Translations under genes and position numbers: made by a program
Assembly: GCA_910585505.1 (NCBI GenBank)
Contig: CAJUFF010000158.1
Span: 1 to 6,009 of the forward strand
Source of the DNA: an uncultured Ruminiclostridium sp.
GTDB taxonomy: Bacteria > Bacillota > Clostridia > Oscillospirales > Ruminococcaceae
Direction of reading: 5' to 3'
Length of the DNA: 6,009 nucleotides
The notes under the pieces: model-generated
What the model was told of the DNA's origin: nothing
The model's database searches: none
Seen by the model: the letters and a program-made list of their open reading frames with translations, nothing else
Shown here: one piece after another, positions 1-5,137 of the stretch
Layout: each line of letters starts with the position of its first letter
Position numbering within the stretch: the stretch's first letter is position 1

Positions 1-781
1 GAGAAGTCAAATCGTACTCCCGAACCAGATCTCCGTGAAACACCTGACAGTATCTCTGACATTTCAGCAGTTCCAGAGCGGAATTAGGTGAAATAAATGG
101 GGTTACGATTTCCCCTAACTCAAGCTTAGCCCAATTTACGAGTATGTTTTTTGTTGAGTTTGCGCTGTTAATAAAAGAAAAATAAGCGAAATATCCCTTT
201 GCATCATAATTTAACCCCAAGCCATAGCTTCCGAAGGTTTTTCTCAGAGTTAGATTGTCAATATTTGTCTTTGAAAATATTCCGCTGATTGAGTAAATCG
301 TTCCTGCAAAGCTTATGGAAAGCGTTACAGATTTGTTTTCAAGCTGTTCTGAAATTTTAGGCTCAAGATACTGTATGCAAGTTGCCGTTTTCTTCGCATC
401 CGCCGATATATAAACTCCGTTTTCATTTTTTGAAACCAATGTGTTCCCATCTGCCCGCCATCTGTCTACAGTATAAAGCCCGACTCCGGCTTTGTAATAG
501 ATGGTTTGTCCTCTTTGATTTATCTTAAAATCAGGGTTGTCCAATAAATTCGGATTATAAACCACGCTGACTCCCGATTCACTTAATGGAGCAGTGTAAG
601 GCGTTTTCTTCATTTGTCCCCCGTCCGACATATCTATAATGGGTATATAATCATTGACATCAGGTGTTTCCTTTATCTCCGCATCGTCATCAATGTTTCC
701 AAGTCGGGTGATGGGCATATCTATGGTATTGCCGTCTGCTGTTTTTCCCATTAAAACTATGTTACGTTTATTTATTGACAT
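1..781 (-). CDS. Phage tail fibre / receptor-binding protein, NLLDNPDF type (3' end beyond left edge)
   Basis: The reading frame is open from an ATG at 781 to the left edge, giving 260 residues without a stop, so the C-terminus is missing. The start is preceded by GGAAAGGA at 787-794, five bases upstream. Residues 1-64 (MSINKRNIVLMGKTADG, then LGNIDDDAE, then DYIPIIDMSDGGQMKKTPY) match the N-terminus of the neighbouring collagen-like fibre and probably form a shared attachment module. Residues 75-91 carry NPNLLDNPDFKINQRG, followed by VDRWR (105-109), a beta-rich stretch, WAKLELG (217-223) and ELLKCQRYC (237-245). This order is typical of Firmicute phage fibre or baseplate-tip proteins, in which the middle part resembles a carbohydrate-binding jelly roll; the fold itself is inferred. 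It lies last in the visible operon, 31 bases after gene 813-2081. The tail-fibre class is secure, the ligand unknown. Confidence 0.85.
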   Translation of the reverse strand, partial: MSINKRNIVLMGKTADGNTIDMPITRLGNIDDDAEIKETPDVNDYIPIIDMSDGGQMKKTPYTAPLSESGVSVVYNPNLLDNPDFKINQRGQTIYYKAGVGLYTVDRWRADGNTLVSKNENGVYISADAKKTATCIQYLEPKISEQLENKSVTLSISFAGTIYSISGIFSKTNIDNLTLRKTFGSYGLGLNYDAKGYFAYFSFINSANSTKNILVNWAKLELGEIVTPFISPNSALELLKCQRYCQVFHGDLVREYDLTS

Positions 782-812
782 AATTATCCTTTCCAAGCAG
801 TATAAAATTATT

Positions 813-2081
813 TTATGAGTTTGATATTGACCCTGAGATTTGAAAAGGGCCACATCTGCTGACTTGGGTTCCATTACGATATAATACTAAATCTGCCAGA
901 CTTGTAAGAGTTACACTGTCGCCTCCAATAGCTGCCATTGATTGAGTATCAGATATTGATTCATTATTAATATTCTTATTACTCATTATAGACCCTCCGC
1001 TATTATTATGTGGTATCAGTTTTATGGTATACGTATAGCTATTTCCTGCAGGCCCTTGAGGGCCTGTATCGCCTTTGTCCCCTTTAGGGCCCTGTGGGCC
1101 AGTAGCGCCTTTTGCTCCGGTAGCTCCAGTAGCGCCTTTAGGACCTTGAACACCCTGTGGACCTGTTGCTCCGGTGGCGCCTTTGGAACCTGTCGCACCT
1201 TTTATTGATCCGATATATGCCCATTTAGCTGTTGAAGCTGCTCCTCCAAAAGTACATTTGTATGTAGCTCCCGTACTGCTGTTTAAATACATATCGTTTA
1301 TCAAAGCATCTATAATACCGGTAGAACTGAATATTGAGGCTGTAGTAGATGTTCCTGTTATTGCAGTACCTGTGTACCAACGACTTCCTCTCGTACCGGT
1401 TGCACCTTTTGCCCCGGTAGCTCCGGCAGCACCTTTAGGACCTTGTAAGCCTTGAGGCCCAGTTGCGCCTGTATCGCCTTTGTCTCCCTGCAAACCTCTT
1501 GCACCCGTATCTCCTTTTGGACCTTGTAACCCTGTTTCTCCCTTATCTCCTTTGGGAATAGTCAAATTTAATGTAGATATTGTGCCTACTGTGTTTGCAG
1601 AAACCTCTGCCTGACTTCCCGGAACACCTGTTGTTACAGTTCCAATTTTTATATTAGTTAATGCTCCTATATCTAAAGCAGTGTGCGTATGAGAACCACT
1701 TGCTTTTTCGTTCCAGCTTTTTCTTTCTTCTGCCGTAATATGCCTTACATTATTCAAAATATGTTCGGACAGTAATTTAATAGCTTTAGCAAGTTTACCG
1801 AATAATATGCCTAATTTTTCTCCGCTTGATAGAGGTATCAGGTCGTCCGATTCTGCTTCTTTATATTCGACAAATTGCTTGCTTATGGGAATATAAGGCG
1901 TTTTTTTCATCTGTCCGTTGTCCGGAACATCTATAATTGGAATATAATCGCCTTCTGTCGGGTTTTCTTTAAGTTCAGCATCGTCTTCTATGTTTCCGAG
2001 GCGAGTGAATGGCATATCAATAGTTTTATCCCCATCAGCGGTTTTCCCTATAAAAACCACATCTCGTTTTTTTATTGACAT
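813..2081 (-). CDS. Collagen-like phage tail fibre protein (422 aa)
   Basis: This is a 422-residue fibre protein, probably trimeric and virion-exposed. The start chosen is the ATG at 2081, because AGAAAGGA (2087-2094) lies five bases upstream and the resulting MSIKKRDVVFIGKTADG matches the start of the next gene; an in-frame ATG at 2117 adds 12 residues but has no paralogous match. Residues 1-63 are the shared N-terminal module. Residues 114-124 (HITAEERKSWN) and 131-134 (HTHT) form a common phage fibre motif. Two Gly-X-Y blocks follow, at 178-231 (18 triplets) and 295-345 (17 triplets), separated by a non-collagen insert at 232-294 (starts GSRWYTGTAITG, contains INDMYLNSSTGATYKC). Residues 346-422 form a short C-terminal tip ending in GPFQISGSISNS. 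Gly-X-Y runs in phage fibres are known to form triple-helical shafts. The receptor cannot be told from sequence. Confidence 0.9.
   Translation of the reverse strand: MSIKKRDVVFIGKTADGDKTIDMPFTRLGNIEDDAELKENPTEGDYIPIIDVPDNGQMKKTPYIPISKQFVEYKEAESDDLIPLSSGEKLGILFGKLAKAIKLLSEHILNNVRHITAEERKSWNEKASGSHTHTALDIGALTNIKIGTVTTGVPGSQAEVSANTVGTISTLNLTIPKGDKGETGLQGPKGDTGARGLQGDKGDTGATGPQGLQGPKGAAGATGAKGATGTRGSRWYTGTAITGTSTTASIFSSTGIIDALINDMYLNSSTGATYKCTFGGAASTAKWAYIGSIKGATGSKGATGATGPQGVQGPKGATGATGAKGATGPQGPKGDKGDTGPQGPAGNSYTYTIKLIPHNNSGGSIMSNKNINNESISDTQSMAAIGGDSVTLTSLADLVLYRNGTQVSRCGPFQISGSISNS
1047..1199 (-). repeat. Gly-X-Y collagen-like block 2
   Basis: This stretch encodes residues 295-345 of the 422-residue fibre: 17 uninterrupted Gly-X-Y triplets such as GAT, GPQ, GPK, GAK and GDK. 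It is the distal shaft segment, just before the C-terminal tip. The DNA is internally repetitive and resembles block 1, so it could change length by slippage or recombination. Confidence 0.9.
1389..1550 (-). repeat. Gly-X-Y collagen-like block 1
   Basis: This stretch encodes residues 178-231 of the 422-residue fibre: 18 consecutive Gly-X-Y triplets (GDK, GET, GLQ, GPK, GDT and so on). It directly follows the LNLTIPK beta segment that often precedes collagen runs in phage fibres. The block ends where the GSRWYTGTAITG insert begins. Confidence 0.9.
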
Positions 2082-2086
2082 TTTTA

Positions 2087-2094
2087 TCCTTTCT
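2087..2094 (-). promoter_or_regulatory. Ribosome binding site deciding the start of the collagen-like fibre
   Basis: AGAAAGGA on the minus strand lies five bases before the ATG at 2081. A closely similar GGAAAGGA precedes the paralogous start at 781. It supports 2081 rather than the upstream in-frame ATG at 2117. Its 5' end directly abuts the stem-loop at 2094-2147, sharing one base. Confidence 0.75.
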
Positions 2095-2147
2095 AAATAG
2101 TATAAGGGCGGCATCACCGGTCAGGAATGTCGCCCCCAAACTATTTA
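2094..2147 (-). repeat. Intergenic stem-loop upstream of the collagen-like fibre
   Basis: Two nested inverted repeats lie in the gap between the 197-residue and 422-residue genes. The outer arms are TAAATAGT (2094-2101) and ACTATTTA (2140-2147), a perfect 8-base match. The inner arms are GGGCGGCAT (2106-2114) and ATGTCGCCC (2127-2135), a 9-base match with one G-T wobble on the plus strand and one A-C mismatch on the minus strand. A symmetric 4-by-4 internal loop separates them and the apical loop has 12 bases. No U-run follows on the transcribed strand, so it is not a classical intrinsic terminator. It may act in mRNA processing, stability or translation of the next gene; that role is inferred. 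Confidence 0.6.
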
Positions 2148-2176
2148 CATAGTATTTTTTCCGGTAACGAAAAATT

Positions 2177-2770
2177 TTATTCTGTCTCTTCCACTACGCG
2201 AATAAACAGCTCCCCTTCTTTCATATCCGCAGGAACATCGGTACCGTATCGAACGCCCCTAAGCCCGTCAAGCCTTGCCTTGTCCTCCTTTGACATCAAT
2301 CCGTCGGCGGAAGCGGAAGCAACGGTCTTGTCCGCTTTCCCGTTCCATTCCTCCATTTGAGAAGCGGTTATTGCAGGCATTGCCTCAAGCTTTTCTTTGA
2401 GAGCAGAAGTGAAATCTTCGGCTGACAGTCCTTTTCCTTCTACCTTATCAACCTTTGTACCTATAGCCTGATTAAGCGCCTCTGCAACTTCCTCATGTTC
2501 CGCTATGTAATCCGCTATCTCCTTAAGAGTATCATAGGTTTCGGGAGCACCGCCGATAAGTTCCGAAATTGCCGCGCTTATTTTTTCGTCAACGGCTGTG
2601 CTGCCGGATGTATTGGATATTTCCGCGAGAATTGAAGTAAGTGCGCTGCTGAGAGTAACTTCCTGCCCCTTGTAGATAACGTTTACATATTCACCGTTGG
2701 AATGGGCAAGTATGTTTTGCACCTGTTCACCTATTTTGATTTTTTCCAAAACTAATTTTGTGTTTGCCAT
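2177..2770 (-). CDS. Phage tail fibre-related structural protein (197 aa), short paralogue of the 542-aa fibre N-terminus
   Basis: The ATG at 2770 follows a strong AAGGAGG (2779-2785) by eight bases. Residues 1-135 align along their whole length with the start of the 542-residue fibre: LVLEKIKI, NGEYVNVIYKGQEVTL, SSALTSILAEIS, DEKISAA, TLKEIADYIAEHEEVAEALNQA and KVDKVEGKGLSAEDFT (106-121), then LEAMPAITA. After residue 146 it diverges to DGLMSKEDKARLDGL and ends in RGVRYGTDVPADMKEGELFIRVV. There is no signal peptide or membrane segment. From memory, small proteins of this layout are common in Firmicute prophage tail regions, usually annotated as hypothetical or structural; a proven function is not known to me. 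The regular spacing of motifs and clean stop argue for a complete gene rather than a truncated fibre. It may be an adaptor or a short fibre. Confidence 0.8.
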   Translation of the reverse strand: MANTKLVLEKIKIGEQVQNILAHSNGEYVNVIYKGQEVTLSSALTSILAEISNTSGSTAVDEKISAAISELIGGAPETYDTLKEIADYIAEHEEVAEALNQAIGTKVDKVEGKGLSAEDFTSALKEKLEAMPAITASQMEEWNGKADKTVASASADGLMSKEDKARLDGLRGVRYGTDVPADMKEGELFIRVVEETE

Positions 2771-2823
2771 TGTTTTTTCCTCCTTAAGTAAATGTTTTTT
2801 AATTTGCTGTTTTGTTTTATGTG

Positions 2824-2853
2824 AATATTACAATTTGTACAAGTTGTAATATT
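2824..2853. promoter_or_regulatory. Near-perfect 30-bp palindrome, possible operator or hairpin
   Basis: The outer arms AATATTACAA (2824-2833) and TTGTAATATT (2844-2853) are exact inverted copies, and the central TTGTACAA (2835-2842) is itself palindromic. Only the pair 2834/2843 breaks the symmetry. It lies 54 bases upstream of the ATG at 2770. Its length and dyad symmetry fit a dimeric repressor operator; as RNA it could also form a long AT-rich hairpin with a GUAC loop. No U-run follows. A cognate regulator is not in the window. Identity as an operator is inference. Confidence 0.4.
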
Positions 2854-2930
2854 GCAAAGTAAAAATTAAGTCAGTTCCTGCAATTATCGATTTGATAAAC
2901 TATATGGATATTTTAAATGTTTTTATTTAT

Positions 2931-2977
2931 ATCCCCGCCGTCGTGAAGGTTTTAAAGCTCCGCTGGTATGTGGGGAT
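2931..2977. other. GC-rich patch with short inverted repeat; possible weak hairpin
   Basis: ATCCCC (2931-2936) and GGGGAT (2972-2977) form a 6-base inverted repeat around a 35-base loop, 32 bases past the stop of the 542-residue gene. The patch is much richer in G and C than its surroundings. On the gene strand no U-run follows; on the plus strand the repeat is followed by TTTTATTATCTT, but no plus-strand gene leads into it. A terminator for the upstream gene is possible but unproven. Confidence 0.25.
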
Positions 2978-3008
2978 TTTATTATCTTAATCTTAAATAT
3001 TTAATTTT

Positions 3009-4637
3009 TTAATAATTTATAGTAACTGAACGATTAGATACATTTTTAATGTATAGATCCCCTTTAACTATATTATTGTTAATGCTGTAAACAAATCTGA
3101 AAAATAAATCCTCTTCACCTAAATAACCATCAAATGTCGTTCCTGTTATAATAAAACCATTTGCAATAGGTGCTGATTGTGATAAAAATTGTATAACTTG
3201 ATTAGGTCCTAAAACAATATCTTCTTTATCATTATCTTCTATTGTTAGAATATTTGCAAAATAATATTTTTCATAAAACTCTATATAATCAAGTCTTACT
3301 AAGGCATGATATTTAGCTTGTCCTGATGCAGATGTGCCACTATACAGATGAATATTTGCTAAATTTAATGCATAAAAAGGTGAACCTTCATATCCAAAAA
3401 GTAACGAATTAACGTACATATAAGGGAAAGGTTTACTTAATGCTCCTAAACTTACAATGTATGTACTGTTTGAAGTAATTTCATATATATTATTTTTTAA
3501 CTCTGCTTTTAAAGCTTTATCCAAATTAGATTCTGTCCCACCACTTGCTGTTTCCATAGTAGTCCCATCTGCAAAATTAACTTTATTGACATATATATTA
3601 TTCCATCTTCTCGTTTCAGCCCCTAAATTTTTTTCAGTAATTCCCATTCTATCAGTTTGCACTGACAATTCTGCAATTCCACCTTCTTTTGCCATATGTC
3701 TAAAAGCTGTGAACTTTTCTTTTGGTGGAGTTTCGCTGGTACTCCCGTTTGATAAATAAAGAACATATTCTAACGTTTCATCTGAATTCTTTCTCATATC
3801 AGAATTAACTGAAACATCATTTCCCAAATCGGCTCCTAATTGGTTTCTTTGATTTGGAGTTGAAAAAGATAATCTTCCTGTCATAGTATCTCCGCTCTTA
3901 CTAACCTTACCGCTATTCAACTCCGCAATATCCCCATTATTCTGTATAACCTCAGCTTCCAACTCATCAGCTTTAGTTTGTAGCGAATGTATATTTGTTT
4001 TGTTATTAGCATTATCGGTTTTAAGATTAGTAATATCTGTATCCTGTCTTTCATTAACCGTTTTAATCGCCCCAATATCCGCCTTAACCGTTGTATCATC
4101 ATAATTTTCCAGTTCGGCGAGTTTAGTTTTTTCGTCCGAGGTAAAATCATTGGAGGAAAGCCCTTTGCCCGGTATCTTGTCTACCTTATTGTTCCAGTTG
4201 TCGACATTTTCAGCGGTAATAGCGGGAAGTGCTTCAAGAATTGCCTTGAATTCGGCAGTAAAGTCTTCTGTGGAAAGACCTTTACCTTCAACTTTGTCAA
4301 CCTTATTGTCCATTGCTTGATTAAGAGCTTCCGCCGCCTCTCGGTGCATCTCAATATAGTCTGCAATCTTTTTAAGCGTGTTCATTGTATCGGGAACAAC
4401 ACCGCCTAAAAGATTATCTTTCACCGCTTTCTTTGCGGCTTCAATTTTTTCGTCAATACCGGCAGCGGTAGGCATAAGAGAAATATCGGCAAAAATACTT
4501 GCTAATGCGCTTGCAAGAGTAGTTTTTTGATTGTTGTAAGTAACGGTGACATATTTGTCCGTGGTTCGCGCTATAATATCGTGTAATTTATTTTCAATCT
4601 TGATTTTTTCCAATATCCATTCTGCGTTTTGATTCAT
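3009..4637 (-). CDS. Mosaic phage tail fibre protein (542 aa)
   Basis: The ATG at 4637 follows AAGGAGG (4644-4650) by six bases. Residues 1-137 match the 197-residue neighbour (ILEKIKI, TVTYNNQKTTLASALASIFADIS, LKKIADYIEMHREAAEALNQA). The linker KVDKVEGKGLSTEDFT (112-127) is repeated as KVDKIPGKGLSSNDFT (151-166). Residues about 186-242 are a polar, Asn/Asp/Lys-rich heptad region likely to form a trimeric coiled coil. KSGDTMTG (247-254) is a tail-fibre repeat motif, and ETRRWNNIYVNKVNFADG (341-358) resembles the region found in fibres near self-assembly or endosialidase-chaperone-like parts. Residues about 370-542 are beta-rich and unrecognised, and probably form the receptor-binding tip. Codons for the C-terminal half are far more AT-rich than for the N-terminal half, suggesting domain replacement. 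No catalytic motif of a lyase or sialidase is evident. Confidence 0.88.
   Translation of the reverse strand: MNQNAEWILEKIKIENKLHDIIARTTDKYVTVTYNNQKTTLASALASIFADISLMPTAAGIDEKIEAAKKAVKDNLLGGVVPDTMNTLKKIADYIEMHREAAEALNQAMDNKVDKVEGKGLSTEDFTAEFKAILEALPAITAENVDNWNNKVDKIPGKGLSSNDFTSDEKTKLAELENYDDTTVKADIGAIKTVNERQDTDITNLKTDNANNKTNIHSLQTKADELEAEVIQNNGDIAELNSGKVSKSGDTMTGRLSFSTPNQRNQLGADLGNDVSVNSDMRKNSDETLEYVLYLSNGSTSETPPKEKFTAFRHMAKEGGIAELSVQTDRMGITEKNLGAETRRWNNIYVNKVNFADGTTMETASGGTESNLDKALKAELKNNIYEITSNSTYIVSLGALSKPFPYMYVNSLLFGYEGSPFYALNLANIHLYSGTSASGQAKYHALVRLDYIEFYEKYYFANILTIEDNDKEDIVLGPNQVIQFLSQSAPIANGFIITGTTFDGYLGEEDLFFRFVYSINNNIVKGDLYIKNVSNRSVTINY
4140..4304 (-). repeat. Duplicated KVDK..GKGLS..DFT linker
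   Basis: Within the 542-residue fibre, residues 112-127 and 151-166 are two copies of the same 16-residue linker, differing at VE/IP, T/S and E/N, 39 residues apart. The 197-residue neighbour carries a single copy. Each copy is followed after a few residues by a short Lys/Glu/Leu-rich helix (AEFKAILEAL and SDEKTKLAEL), so the unit is a linker plus helix that probably extends the shaft. Confidence 0.75.
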
Positions 4638-4675
4638 TTTATTCCTCCTTTTTATTGGCGGTTAATATTTGTGTG

Positions 4676-5122
4676 CTATTGATTGTTTTCCAATTCGTTA
4701 ATTCTCGCCCGCCATTCTCTCCGCTTCCGAATCTCCTCCGAGTATTCCTCAACAGTGGCCGAACCCTCGGCAATCTTAGCCGCAATATAATCGGTTTGCG
4801 CCAGCTTAGTTTTAAGCTCCGCAATCTCCCTTTGCGAATCAATACGCGACAGTTCGGGAGCCTTGTCCGCTTCTGTTCGCTCCGCGATATTCCCATCAAC
4901 AAGCTTATAATTGTAAAGCCCGTTTTCGTCGGTCAAAGGTTTGTCTAAATAGTTATTCTGGGCATGGTGGTATTTATCCCCCATGCCTTCGTTTATCAAA
5001 ATCCAGCCATCAACGCTGTCAAGGAACGCAGAGCTGTTAACGGCTGTAACATTATTTAGAGAATCTATCTGTATGTATACAAGATATATGTCTTCGCTGA
5101 ATTCATTAAAACTTTCTTTCAT
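4676..5122 (-). CDS. Small tail-fibre-associated protein with C-terminal coiled coil (148 aa), putative fibre assembly protein
   Basis: The ATG at 5122 follows AGAAAGGAT (5128-5136) and lies 15 bases after the stop of the upstream fibre gene, so the two are probably translated together. Residues 10-84 (DIYLVYIQID, VDGWILINEG, YHHAQNNYLDKPLTDENG, YNYKLVDGNIAERT) resemble the N-terminal part of small proteins beside fibre genes in Gram-positive phages, of the XkdW-like kind. Residues 94-146 are a charged helix (REIAELKTKLAQTDY, then EEYSEEIRKRREWRARINELE); this pattern resembles the C-terminal helix of tail-fibre assembly chaperones. No signal peptide or membrane segment is seen. A role in folding or attaching the adjacent fibres is inferred from position and the helix; it could instead be a virion component. 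Confidence 0.75.
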   Translation of the reverse strand: MKESFNEFSEDIYLVYIQIDSLNNVTAVNSSAFLDSVDGWILINEGMGDKYHHAQNNYLDKPLTDENGLYNYKLVDGNIAERTEADKAPELSRIDSQREIAELKTKLAQTDYIAAKIAEGSATVEEYSEEIRKRREWRARINELENNQ

Positions 5123-5137
5123 TTTGAATCCTTTCTG

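Larger units (their letters stand above)
2771..3008. other. AT-rich intergenic spacer between the 542-aa and 197-aa genes
   Basis: This 238-base gap is the longest in an otherwise compact array. It contains the SD of the 197-residue gene (2779-2785), a 30-bp palindrome (2824-2853) and one GC-rich patch (2931-2977) flanked by ATCCCC/GGGGAT arms. No convincing open frame, tRNA or strong sigma-70-like promoter was seen. A weak minus-strand pairing of TTGCAA with TGTAAT, 19 bases apart, overlaps the palindrome and could be a promoter, at low confidence. The spacer makes this the most likely site for a transcription stop or restart within the cluster. Confidence 0.5.

Noticed and set aside
802..816. 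Perfect AT palindrome ATAAAAT-T-ATTTTAT over the stop of the collagen-like gene
   Set aside because: It contains only A/T pairs and is too short and weak to support a terminator or binding site; such repeats are expected by chance in AT-rich gaps.
1008..1455. Plus-strand open frames rich in Pro, Ala and Val
   Set aside because: They are antisense shadows of the Gly-X-Y codons, with low-complexity APVAP patterns and no SD.
2082..2117. Upstream in-frame ATG extending the collagen-like fibre by 12 residues
   Set aside because: The extension would run through the 3' arm of the stem-loop and the SD itself, has no match in the paralogue, and the ATG at 2081 has a well-placed AGAAAGGA.
2140..2160. 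Plus-strand intrinsic terminator (small hairpin followed by a T-run)
   Set aside because: The stem is only five A/T-rich pairs and no plus-strand gene leads into it, so chance is the simpler explanation.
3987..4409. Plus-strand 140-codon frame and minus-strand out-of-frame ORFs within the 542-aa gene
   Set aside because: They overlap a clearly coding frame, have no good ribosome binding sites, and their Ile/Phe/Arg-rich composition is typical of shadow frames.
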